DNA from: JAZDOT01 sp043798355
GTDB lineage: Bacteria; Patescibacteriota; Gracilibacteria; Peribacterales; Peribacteraceae
Assembly: GCA_043798355.1 (NCBI GenBank)
Contig: JAZDOT010000022.1
Location: 1-34,356 of the forward strand
Length of the DNA stretch: 34,356 bases
Direction of reading: 5' to 3'
Shown here piece after piece: positions 7,434-14,754 of this stretch (positions are counted from its first letter, which is position 1; every line of letters starts with the position of its first letter). The notes beneath the pieces are model-generated. The model did no database searches, had not been told where the DNA came from, and saw only the letters and a list, made by a program, of their open reading frames with translations. The position numbers and the translations under genes are program-made.

Positions 7434-8759
7434 GGAGGTTCGCAGCGAGCGTATCATGTCGACTCGTTTTTGAATGAGAGTTTCCGTACCGATGTCACTG
7501 CGGAACCTGACTGGTCCCCGTACCTTCTTGCAGAGCTCTTCCGCAATGTGCTCAGCCTCGCGGATGGAGGCGGCGATGCCGACGATTCCGGCTGTCCGCG
7601 AGCCGCCGAGACAGAGGCCTCCCGATGCATCCCGGGCGATGTCACCGTAGTACAGCCGCGCACTCCCCGGCATCTCCGGAAAGGTGACCGGTTTCCCCTT
7701 CTGGTCTTTGCTCACGGGGTAACTCTCGGGCGTGATGTACTTGCAGACGGTTGCCTTTCTCTCGAATCGCACCAGCTGTTCCGAGAGTTCCCCTGTCGTG
7801 ATTGCCTGGCAGATCGTGACGAAGTCCGACGAGAGAAGCGGCAGGACATTGAGCGCCTCAGGGTCGCCGAATCGGGCGTTATACTCGATCACGCGGATGC
7901 CGTCCGCAACCGCGATAAATCCGCCGTAGAGGATGCCGCGATACGGTTCGCCACACTCTTTGAGAAGTGCAGCTGCCGTGATCCGGTTGATCTCTTTTGC
8001 GCGAGCGAGATCACTTGCGGAGAGGAAGGGGAGGGAGTGATCGGCGTCGGTGTAGGTGCCCATGCCGCCGGTATTGGGCCCCGTGTCTCCGTCGTACGCC
8101 CGCTTATGATCCTGCACGGTCGGCATGTCGACAACCTGCCTACCAGAGACAAACGAGAGGAGACTGAATTCCACGCCGACAAGCTTCTCTTCGATGACGA
8201 CGCGCCCACCCTCTTCGATGCACTCCTTCGCGTACGCAATTCCTTCTTCAATCGTTGCGAGGTGCTCGCCGCTCACCTTCACGCCCTTGCCGCCCCTGAG
8301 CGCGTCATACTTCACCACGTAGTTTCCCTGTAATTCCTGTTCTATATATTTGTTCAATTCTTTTGGCTCATAGGAAGTAAAAACACGATACTTCGGGACG
8401 GAATCTGGTACGGTTTTTCTGAGGAGATCCCGCGCGAAGGACTTGCTCGATTCGATGCGGGCGAGGGATTTCTTTGGGGAAACAGTCGGGATTCCTTCGG
8501 ATTCCAAAAGATCCGCCAGCCCGCCCCCGATCGGATCATCCGGACCGACGATCGCGAGATCGGGTTTTTCCTTCTTTGCAACTTCCATTACCCACGGAAA
8601 ATCGAGGATGCTTCCAGTATGGAGTCTCAGAGAGAGTTTCACGAGCCCGGGATTCTTCGTGCCACAGAGGGAGATGATTTCCGGTTTTGAGGAGCTGCGG
8701 GCGAGCGCCTCGGCGATGGCGTGTTCACGCGCGGTCGAAGCGATGAGGAGGATCTTCAT
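7428..8759 (-). CDS. purD: Phosphoribosylamine--glycine ligase
   Basis: PurD (GARS) joins glycine to 5-phosphoribosylamine with ATP, the second step of purine synthesis and the step after PurF, also in this window. The 443-residue protein has the ATP-grasp core: VVKYDALRGGKGVKV, VVIEEKLVGVEFSLLSF, MPTVQDHKRAYDGDTGPNTGGMGTYTD, and YNARFGDPEALNVLPLL near the metal site. The N-terminal GxGGREHA loop is altered to IASTAREHA. ATG 8759 is set by TATACT ending exactly 6 nt upstream, with no Shine-Dalgarno. It is not in an operon with purF, which lies 2 kb away with an unrelated gene between. Confidence 0.96.
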   Translation of the reverse strand: MKILLIASTAREHAIAEALARSSSKPEIISLCGTKNPGLVKLSLRLHTGSILDFPWVMEVAKKEKPDLAIVGPDDPIGGGLADLLESEGIPTVSPKKSLARIESSKSFARDLLRKTVPDSVPKYRVFTSYEPKELNKYIEQELQGNYVVKYDALRGGKGVKVSGEHLATIEEGIAYAKECIEEGGRVVIEEKLVGVEFSLLSFVSGRQVVDMPTVQDHKRAYDGDTGPNTGGMGTYTDADHSLPFLSASDLARAKEINRITAAALLKECGEPYRGILYGGFIAVADGIRVIEYNARFGDPEALNVLPLLSSDFVTICQAITTGELSEQLVRFERKATVCKYITPESYPVSKDQKGKPVTFPEMPGSARLYYGDIARDASGGLCLGGSRTAGIVGIAASIREAEHIAEELCKKVRGPVRFRSDIGTETLIQKRVDMIRSLRTSS

Positions 8760-8765
8760 AGAAGG

Positions 8766-8771
8766 AGTATA
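8766..8771 (-). promoter_or_regulatory. -10 box of purD
   Basis: TATACT on the minus strand, then CCTTCT, then ATG 8759. The spacing places the first transcribed base at the start codon. Confidence 0.6.
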
Positions 8772-8786
8772 GCGTATTCAAGAGTT

Positions 8787-8958
8787 GCCTCACCCCCGAC
8801 CCCTCTCCCTCCCCGCTCCACACGCCACGTCGGTCGCGACCGACGTGGCACGCCCCCTGGGAGAGGGGGAATATCTTTCAGGACATGAGCATAATAAGAG
8901 CGTCACCCCTCTCCATGGGGGCAAGCGGGATGGGATGGAGAGGGGTCGGGGGTGAGGC
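8787..8958. repeat. 172-bp GC-rich inverted repeat with nested palindrome
   Basis: The two ends, 8787-8808 and 8937-8958, are perfect 22-bp reverse complements, starting GCCTCACCCCC and ending GGGGGTGAGGC. Nested inside is a perfect 26-bp palindrome at 8824-8849 (half-site GCCACGTCGGTCG). Further CCCCTCTCC/GGGAGAGGGG stems occur between them. No coding potential. It fills the gap between the purD start and the end of the cysteine-rich gene. Confidence 0.85.
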
Positions 8959-8966
8959 AAAAAAAT

Positions 8967-10688
8967 TCAGTACACCTCCTTTAAATAGCATTCCTCGCAA
9001 TACACAATTTCAGGCCGCGAAGGCTGGTAGCTCGTTGATATTGGCTTGTGGCACTTGGCGCATTCGCGATTCCAGAACGTGCGGGGATTGCGCAGGTGGA
9101 ACCGATCGAGGTGACGCTGATACCAATGGCGGCGCGGGATGGGGAGATTCTGCTGGCGGTAGAAGGCCAGCTCCTGTGTCTGGATCTTGAACGGACGGCC
9201 CGTGACTTCGCAGCGGATTGCCCAATGCAGAATATCATCCGGAATATCCTTCTGGTTGTCGGGGAGTTGTGCGGCATCAATCGTGCGTTTTACCTCCGGC
9301 GGAGGAGTCTCTTTGTCATCCCATTTCCATCCCTTCGAGCGCACATCGGCTTCGTTCATCGGGTAGTACACCTGAGCGGATGTCTTGTTGTAGGCGAAAA
9401 GCGAGAGTTCCGAAGGGGGGAATTCCCCCCATTCCCCGGTTTGCCGCATATGCTCGATGATCTTCGGGATCAGCCGCTTGTATTCCTCTTCCGTATATTG
9501 CTTATTCAGGATGCAGTAGGACGCGCATGTCATATTCACACAGCCGAAGCACTGTTTCGCATTCTCCATGTACCAGCAGTAGAGAAGATCGGAGCAGCTC
9601 ATGTTGCCTCCGAGTGTGAAGAGGAGGTGATAACTGTTCTCGCCCGAGATCGTGCATTCGAGGGATTCCTGGAAGTTCAAGCCGTACTGGTAGATATCGT
9701 AGAGATTCTTCGCTCCTGTGACGACCTGATAGCAGAACTTGCCGTGCTCCACGTTCTCGCAATCGAAACAGGCGTGCGTGTTTTTGCAATTCACGAGGTA
9801 ATCCCCGCTGCAATTTTCAGTATTGTGGCCGTGAAATTCCTTGAAGGGATGTTTTGATTCGATATCCTTTCGGCGTGCGGCGTACTTCTGGTACTGGGCG
9901 TAGGACCGGAGGTCAATCGATTGTCTGCGCTTCTCGTACTCTTCTTTGGTCAGCTGCTCGTTCTCGAAGCAGTATTCATTATTCCGGAGTCCCGCGCAGA
10001 GGAAGCAGCTTTTACACCCGATGCAGTCGCGAAGGTACGCGCTCGAATGGCAGTTGATGCAGTCCTGACAGTGAATGAGTCCGTAGGAAGAGTGGCAGTC
10101 GACGCAGTCGTACATCAGCTCACATTGGAGGTTATAGAAGCCATCCACGCAGGAGCGGTCGTGCTTGAAGCCGTAGCCGTACATGCAGTCCTCGCAGAAA
10201 TCCGCATGCATGATGAGGTAGCAGTTCTTGGAGGATCCGGCGTAGTGGACGTAGTCGCAGTTCTGCAGCTCGCCCTGCACATCGAGCGCCAGGGACGGGA
10301 CGCTCACCTTGAGTTCCCTAAGCTGCCCGAAGAACGGGCGGTTGAAGTCCACATCCCGTCTGTACGAGTGAGCATCCCAGCGGTCGCTGTGCCAGCACTC
10401 GCGGCAGTAGTACGGAATGCCGTCCCCGGGGGAGAACTGCGTAAGGGTTCGTTTCTTGCAGAGCCCGCAGGTGCCCGGGGAGAGATTGAATTCATTGCAG
10501 AACGAGAGCCGTCGCCGCTGGCGACAGTCCGGACACAGGTTCGGCGGTGGGATCAGCTCCTTCTTCCCATTGCCTGCCCCGAGCGTAGTCGAGGGGAAGA
10601 CGGGCGACACTTTCTCGTAGAACGCGAGATCATCCTGCGTGATCTCGAAGGGCTGAAGGCACCATGGATTGCGGCAGGTGCGTTGCAT
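8967..10688 (-). CDS. Large cysteine-rich multi-CxxC protein of unknown function
   Basis: 573 residues with about 42 cysteines. The N-terminal region has CxxxxC and CPDC/CGLC/CREC pairs typical of zinc ribbons. A central block (roughly residues 130-400) repeats short Cys/Asn/Tyr units such as DFCEDCMYGYGF, DCVDCHSSYGL, HCQDCINCHSS, DCIGCKSCFLC and QCFGCVNMTC at about 15-25 residue intervals, which suggests a solenoid with a Cys ladder. The C-terminus ends in CAKC/CEEC. Proteins of this type occur in CPR genomes under uninformative names. ATG 10688 is chosen over an upstream ATG because TGaTATTCT ends 7 nt before it. There is no membrane segment or signal peptide. Metal binding is likely, function unknown. 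Confidence 0.85.
   Translation of the reverse strand: MQRTCRNPWCLQPFEITQDDLAFYEKVSPVFPSTTLGAGNGKKELIPPPNLCPDCRQRRRLSFCNEFNLSPGTCGLCKKRTLTQFSPGDGIPYYCRECWHSDRWDAHSYRRDVDFNRPFFGQLRELKVSVPSLALDVQGELQNCDYVHYAGSSKNCYLIMHADFCEDCMYGYGFKHDRSCVDGFYNLQCELMYDCVDCHSSYGLIHCQDCINCHSSAYLRDCIGCKSCFLCAGLRNNEYCFENEQLTKEEYEKRRQSIDLRSYAQYQKYAARRKDIESKHPFKEFHGHNTENCSGDYLVNCKNTHACFDCENVEHGKFCYQVVTGAKNLYDIYQYGLNFQESLECTISGENSYHLLFTLGGNMSCSDLLYCWYMENAKQCFGCVNMTCASYCILNKQYTEEEYKRLIPKIIEHMRQTGEWGEFPPSELSLFAYNKTSAQVYYPMNEADVRSKGWKWDDKETPPPEVKRTIDAAQLPDNQKDIPDDILHWAIRCEVTGRPFKIQTQELAFYRQQNLPIPRRHWYQRHLDRFHLRNPRTFWNRECAKCHKPISTSYQPSRPEIVYCEECYLKEVY
10571..10596. repeat. Dispersed repeat fragment inside the cysteine-rich gene
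   Basis: GCCCCGAGCGTAGTCGAGG is a common bacterial interspersed-repeat motif (compare CCCTTCGACAGGCTCAGGAC at 14101). Here it is translated in frame as part of VFPSTTLGAGN, between two zinc-ribbon motifs, so the gene tolerates it. Confidence 0.5.
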
Positions 10689-10695
10689 CGCAGGG

Positions 10696-10704
10696 AGAAT
10701 ATCA
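10696..10704 (-). promoter_or_regulatory. Extended -10 of the cysteine-rich gene
   Basis: TG-A-TATTCT on the minus strand, followed by 7 nt and ATG 10688. Confidence 0.55.
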
Positions 10705-10751
10705 GAACGAAGACCAATACTCCAGTATTCCCGTACACCCATACGCCCGCG

Positions 10752-12263
10752 CTACACCAGCGCCATCATCTTCGACTTCTCATCCTCCTCCTCGCTGTTG
10801 GCTTCGATGAAGCTGTCGCGTGTGGCATTGCGTCCTTTCCCCAGCTCGCGGAGCACTTTCGGCGTGATCTCGGGTGTCGGATACTTCTTCGTGAAGCACC
10901 CCTCGCTGAAGTGCCTCAGGCGCGGATTGCCGTACTGGACGGATCTGCGCAGGTCAGCAATGGTTCCGTAGAAGAGGCCGTCGGCTTTGATGTACTTGCG
11001 GATCTGCTCGATACTGTAGTTCGCGGCGATGAGTTCATCTGTTGTCGGGAGGTCGATGCCGTAGGGGTCCGGACTGATGATGGGCGGAGCGGCGACGGCG
11101 AAGTAGACTTTCTTCGCGCCTGCTTCGCGCACCAGCTCCACGATCTTCTTTGACGTATTGCCGCGGACGATGGAATCATCCACGAGCAGCACGTTCTTTC
11201 CCTTGAACTCCAGCTCGATGGGGTGGAGTTTGAAGTTGAGGTTGCGCTTGCGCATGGTCTGTCCCGGCATGATGAATGTGCGCTGGATGTAGCGGTTCTT
11301 GATGAGGCCTTCGCGGTAGCGCACTTTCAGCTTGTCCGCGAGTCCCGTGGCGACGGGACGGCCGGTATCCGGGATGGGGATGACGGAGTCGATGTGGACC
11401 CCGGACCGCTTCACCTGTGCCGCCAGGTACTCGCCCATGCGGACGCGGGCCTTGTACACGTTGACGCCGTCGATGGTGGAATCGGGGGCGGCAAGGTACA
11501 CCCACTCGAAGAGGCAAGGGTTGAGGACTCCATGGCGAACCTGTTGGCTGTACAAGCGGTTCTGAGCATCGATGAAGACCACTTCGCCGGGTTGGATGTC
11601 CCGGACGAACTCGAAGTCGAGTGCTTTGAAGGCGGAATTCTCCGATGCGATGATGTACTCCTCCTTGAGTCCGAATTTCCGCTTGCCCAGTTGCAGCGGC
11701 CGGATGCCGTGCGGGTCGCGGAAACCCACGATGCCCTGCCCGCCGATGAGGGCGACGGTGGAGTACGCGCCCTTGCAACGCTTGAAGACGCTCTTCAGGG
11801 CGCCGAAGACCTGCTGTGGCGTGAGCCTCCCGTGCGGGCGCTGATTTCTGAGCGCTACCGAGAGCATGTTCAGGAGAACCTCGGAGTCGGAGTTCGTATT
11901 CAGGTGTCGGTACTCCTTCTCGCGGAGGAACTTCTGCAGTTCGGCTGCATTGGTCAGGTTTCCGTTGTGCGCGAGCGCGATACCGAATGGCGTGGAGACG
12001 AAGAACGGTTGCGCTTCGAATTCACTGGCGCACCCCGCTGACGGGTAGCGGACGTGACCGATGCCCATGGTGCCTTTCAATCGAGCGAGTGATCTCTCAT
12101 GGAAGACGTCCTGGACCATGCCATTGGCTTTCTTCAGGTGGAACTGGCTGTTGTAGGTCACGATCCCGGCGGCGTCCTGCCCGCGGTGTTGGAGGAGGAT
12201 CAATCCGTCGTAGAGATCCTGGATGACATCGCGGAAGCCGGCGATTGCAATGATGCCGCACAT
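10752..12263 (-). CDS. purF: Amidophosphoribosyltransferase
   Basis: PurF makes 5-phosphoribosylamine from PRPP and glutamine, the first committed step of purine synthesis, and feeds PurD. The start MCGIIAIAG supplies Cys2 as the N-terminal glutaminase nucleophile after Met removal, with no propeptide. LLQHRGQDAAGI, the PRPP loop VLLVDDSIVRGNTSKK and YGIDLPTTDELIA are present. Against the Bacillus type, which holds a 4Fe-4S cluster, the CPxxYGID cysteine is Ser (SPDPYGID) and of the terminal cysteines only the one before FTxKYPT remains, so a cluster is unlikely. An acidic tail (EANSEEEDEKSK) ends the 503-residue protein. A weak TTATCC lies 6 nt before the start. Confidence 0.97.
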   Translation of the reverse strand: MCGIIAIAGFRDVIQDLYDGLILLQHRGQDAAGIVTYNSQFHLKKANGMVQDVFHERSLARLKGTMGIGHVRYPSAGCASEFEAQPFFVSTPFGIALAHNGNLTNAAELQKFLREKEYRHLNTNSDSEVLLNMLSVALRNQRPHGRLTPQQVFGALKSVFKRCKGAYSTVALIGGQGIVGFRDPHGIRPLQLGKRKFGLKEEYIIASENSAFKALDFEFVRDIQPGEVVFIDAQNRLYSQQVRHGVLNPCLFEWVYLAAPDSTIDGVNVYKARVRMGEYLAAQVKRSGVHIDSVIPIPDTGRPVATGLADKLKVRYREGLIKNRYIQRTFIMPGQTMRKRNLNFKLHPIELEFKGKNVLLVDDSIVRGNTSKKIVELVREAGAKKVYFAVAAPPIISPDPYGIDLPTTDELIAANYSIEQIRKYIKADGLFYGTIADLRRSVQYGNPRLRHFSEGCFTKKYPTPEITPKVLRELGKGRNATRDSFIEANSEEEDEKSKMMALV

Positions 12264-12280
12264 GTTAGGGGATAAGGGGA

Positions 12281-12314
12281 AAGGCTAAGACTAAGGTTAA
12301 GGCTAAGGTTAAGA
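12281..12314. repeat. Hexamer repeat tract (GGCTAA/GGTTAA)
   Basis: Tandem variants of GGTTAA and GGCTAA lie directly upstream of purF, in the 216-nt gap before folD. An inverted tract lies at 12471-12493, so the two could pair. Between them no gene, promoter or riboswitch is apparent. Confidence 0.8.
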
Positions 12315-12470
12315 GAAAGAGAAAATGAGCGGGATGATGCCTGCAACGATAGCTATGTACATCAAACCCCGCCTTCGTTCCCAATTGAGAGAAGGCCGAA
12401 AATAAGGGAAACGGTGTTTCCACGGGAACAGTGTACTGACTTCAAATCCCGATGCAAGGAAAAGCACAGA

Positions 12471-12493
12471 GCCTTAACCTTAACCTTGACCTT
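12471..12493. repeat. Hexamer repeat tract at the folD 3' end
   Basis: TTAACC units, inverted relative to the tract at 12281. The folD stop codon TAA and last codons are built from this tract. Confidence 0.75.
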
Positions 12494-13334
12494 CCTGTCT
12501 CTCCTTCGCCCTCACGCAGTTCCGGATCAGTGCAGCGACCGTCATCGGCCCCACACCACCCGGGACCGGCGTGATGGCGGATGCCACTTTCGATACGTTT
12601 TCGAAGTCCGTGTCCCCGCAGAGTTTTCCTGCTTCGTCCGTGTTCATGCCGATGTCGATGACGACGGCGCCCTCTTTCACCATGGGCGCAGTGATCATAT
12701 TTCGCTTCCCGACGGCGCAAACGAGGATGTCTGCCTGCGCGGTGAGTGCGGGAAGATCCTTCGTCTTGCTGTGGCAGAGGGTGACGGTGGCATTCCTGTT
12801 GAGCAGCATGATGGCGAGAGGCTTCCCCACGGTGTTGCTGCGTCCGACGATGACGGCGTGTTTGCCTTCGACTCGAATGTTGTAATGCGCCAGCAGCAGG
12901 ATGATTCCTGCTGGTGTTGCCGGAGGAAGATCTTCGAAATCCTTGGAGAGGAACATCTTTCCGATGTTGTACGCGCCGAAGCCGTCCACGTCTTTCTTCG
13001 GATCGATGGCCCGGATGATCTGCGGAAGATGTTTTTGCAGCGGGTCAGGGAGCGGGACCTGCACAATGAATCCGGAGACGTCCGGATCAGTATTCAGTTT
13101 TGCAATTAGTTCCATCAGGGATTCGAGTGTCGTCGTTGCGGGGAGATGGATGTGTTCACTGCGCATTTGGACTGCGGCAGAGCTTTTTACCTTTTGCCTG
13201 ATGTAACTGGCACTCGCCGGATCATCGCCGACCTGTACGATGACGAGTTTCGGGTTCAGTTTCGCAACCACAGGTTTTAGTTTTTCGAGGAGCGCGTCTG
13301 CGGCGACTCGGCCGGAGAGGAGGAGGGCGGGCAT
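12480..13334 (-). CDS. folD: Bifunctional methylene-THF dehydrogenase/methenyl-THF cyclohydrolase
   Basis: FolD interconverts 5,10-methylene-, methenyl- and 10-formyl-tetrahydrofolate, supplying formyl groups for purine synthesis and keeping the one-carbon pool for dTMP. The 284-residue protein is standard length. It shows the catalytic Tyr and Lys in SASYIRQKVKSS, VQVPLPDP, DGFGAYNIGKM, the dinucleotide loop VGRSNTVGKP and the C-terminal PVPGGVGPMTVA. ATG 13334 gives the family N-terminus MPALLLSGRVAADALL; the longer upstream frame is translated repeat. TATCAT lies 9 nt before the start. The C-terminus KERQEGQG and stop run into a GGTTAA tract. It sits next to tmk and purF, all minus strand. 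Confidence 0.96.
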   Translation of the reverse strand: MPALLLSGRVAADALLEKLKPVVAKLNPKLVIVQVGDDPASASYIRQKVKSSAAVQMRSEHIHLPATTTLESLMELIAKLNTDPDVSGFIVQVPLPDPLQKHLPQIIRAIDPKKDVDGFGAYNIGKMFLSKDFEDLPPATPAGIILLLAHYNIRVEGKHAVIVGRSNTVGKPLAIMLLNRNATVTLCHSKTKDLPALTAQADILVCAVGKRNMITAPMVKEGAVVIDIGMNTDEAGKLCGDTDFENVSKVASAITPVPGGVGPMTVAALIRNCVRAKERQEGQG

Positions 13335-13360
13335 TGCGGAGCCATGATACACCAATGAGA

Positions 13361-13417
13361 AATGGATAATGGATAATTGAGAATGGATAATTCTCAATTC
13401 TCAATTCTCAATTCTCG
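13361..13417. repeat. AT-rich simple repeat (GGATAAT / TCTCAAT)
   Basis: Tandem GGATAAT and TTCTCAA units that are partly complementary to each other fill the gap between tmk and folD. The last codons of tmk (RIEN-stop) are encoded by this tract. A similar TTGATAA tract is at 33276-33298. Confidence 0.75.
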
Positions 13418-13984
13418 ATAGATGGTCTTCGCCACTTCCTCCTTCTCTCCCGACGTATCGATCACGATGATTGCCGGATCTTCCTCCGCCATGCGTTGGT
13501 AATTGGCATAGACCTTCCCCTGGAATGCGAGGTTCTCGAGAGCGTCGAGACTGCTCCTTTTCTGCAGGCGTTCACGGCAGACTTCGATGGGGGGGAGGAG
13601 GAAGAAGAGTCGATCAGGTTGAATAAAATTCTTGTTCATTTTTTTTAGCTTATCTAAGGGGATGTCAAGTGCTTCGCCGTATGCGAGTGTGGAAGAGATG
13701 TAGCGGTCGGAGATGACGGTTTCTCCACGCCTGAGGGCCGGGAGGATAACGTGCTCGATGTGCCACGCGCGGTCGGCGCAAAATTTTTGTTGGAGCTCTG
13801 TGGAGTCGAAGGACTGATGTGACTGAAGGGCGGTGCGGATGGTGGAGCCGATCTGCCCATCGGTAGGCTCGAACGTCGTGATGACCGTCCGGCCTTCCGC
13901 ACGCAATTTTTCCGCGAGGAGCGCGGTATGGAGCGTCGTGCCGCAGCCGTCGGGACCTTCGAGGACGATGAATGTGCCTGTCAT
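13394..13984 (-). CDS. tmk: Thymidylate kinase with altered P-loop
   Basis: TMK phosphorylates dTMP to dTDP. The 196-residue protein has the family layout: an N-terminal P-loop, TFEPTDGQIG, the DR(Y/H) motif in VISDRYISSTLAYGEAL, the Gln/Pro base-contact region and the LID stretch ERLQKRSSLDALEN. The oddity is the P-loop: GPDGCGTT (residues 10-17) has Thr16 where GxxGxGK(S/T) has Lys, encoded ACG ACG. The rest looks intact and under selection, so the gene is probably functional with a variant nucleotide site. A weak TACCCT is 8 nt upstream of ATG 13984. The C-terminal residues derive from a simple repeat. Confidence 0.9.
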   Translation of the reverse strand: MTGTFIVLEGPDGCGTTLHTALLAEKLRAEGRTVITTFEPTDGQIGSTIRTALQSHQSFDSTELQQKFCADRAWHIEHVILPALRRGETVISDRYISSTLAYGEALDIPLDKLKKMNKNFIQPDRLFFLLPPIEVCRERLQKRSSLDALENLAFQGKVYANYQRMAEEDPAIIVIDTSGEKEEVAKTIYRELRIEN

Positions 13985-14035
13985 TGCAGGGAAGGGTAGC
14001 GGATGCGATGCGGGGCAGAAAGGGTTTTTATAAGG

Positions 14036-14221
14036 GCAAAGAGGAAAAAGAGGGCAAAGAAGGGAAAGAGGCAGGAAGGTCAGCAGCCGCCTGTGGTGAG
14101 CCCTTCGACAGGCTCAGGACAGGCACAGTCGAACCATTCCCGGCTGCGGTTTGTGACAAAAACAGAGAAGGCAGGAATGTCATTGTGGTGGCAAAGAGGA
14201 AAAAGAGGGCAAAGAAGGCAA
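14036..14221. repeat. Repeat-filled intergenic region (GGCAAAGA and 68-bp repeat)
   Basis: No gene lies in 13985-14346. GGCAAAGAGGAAAAAGAG-type purine repeats at 14036-14076 and 14191-14221 flank a 68-bp repeat at 14084-14151 that contains CCCTTCGACAGGCTCAGGAC. The same arrangement recurs at 29702-29825, where the 68-bp copy (29758-29825) differs at about three positions. Confidence 0.8.
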
Positions 14222-14302
14222 CGATGTAGAGACGAACCGGTGGTTCGTCTCGCTCTGAGCAATTTCATCATCTAAAGGTGCGTGGCAAAAATATGCCTTT
14301 TC

Positions 14303-14311
14303 TGCTATAAT
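14303..14311 (+). promoter_or_regulatory. Extended -10 promoter of the membrane protein/Clp operon
   Basis: TG-C-TATAAT is a perfect -10 with TGn. Transcription would begin near 14318, leaving a leader of about 29 nt before ATG 14347, without a Shine-Dalgarno. Confidence 0.65.
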
Positions 14312-14346
14312 TCGCTCTAAGAGAAGCATCGTTCTTCACCTCATTC

Positions 14347-14754
14347 ATGCTGATCTCCGCCCTCTTCCGGCATCCATCCGTTCTGAAGAAGATCATTCTC
14401 AGGTTCCTGCGGTGGTACTTCGTGGAGGTCCCGCATCGGTTCATCGTCAATTTTTTTGCGTACATCGCAGCGCTGAATGAGATCTTTTCTTTTTTCTTCC
14501 TGATCAGAACGCTCCTGAAACCGTGGAAGAGCATTACGGACCGTTATCCTGATCGCGGGTTCAACATCGGCCGGATGGCGGAAGCGTTTGCACTGAATAC
14601 CACATCGCGCATGATCGGGTTCATCTTCCGGATCACGGCCTTCGTGATCGGCATGGTGATTTCCTGTGCGTTCGTTGCGGTCTTCCTCGGCATCTTCATT
14701 GTGTGGATAGCGTTCCCGATCGTCCTCGTGCTTGATTTCCTCTATTTCCTCTAA
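14347..14754 (+). CDS. Small integral membrane protein
   Basis: 135 residues of unknown family. A basic amphipathic start (LKKIILRFLRWYFVEVPHRF) is followed by hydrophobic segments at about 39-58 and a long C-terminal pair at about 92-135, predicting two to four membrane passes with a short polar loop (KPWKSITDRYPDRGFNIGRM). Its TAA (14752-14754) directly abuts the GTG of the Clp-like ATPase, so the two are almost certainly translationally coupled. This makes it a likely membrane partner of that ATPase, which is itself membrane-anchored. That pairing is inference from position only. Confidence 0.8.
   Translation: MLISALFRHPSVLKKIILRFLRWYFVEVPHRFIVNFFAYIAALNEIFSFFFLIRTLLKPWKSITDRYPDRGFNIGRMAEAFALNTTSRMIGFIFRITAFVIGMVISCAFVAVFLGIFIVWIAFPIVLVLDFLYFL

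Noticed and set aside
9921..11153. 410-codon plus-strand frame across the cysteine-rich and purF genes
   Set aside because: It spans two well-supported minus-strand genes and their gap, and has no recognisable domain.
12264..12479. Purine riboswitch or PurR-type operator before purF
   Set aside because: The gap holds only hexamer repeats; no purine aptamer core or PurBox was seen, nor any before purD.
13361..13417. CRISPR array
   Set aside because: Units are 7-mers in direct tandem without spacers, and no cas genes are present anywhere in the window.
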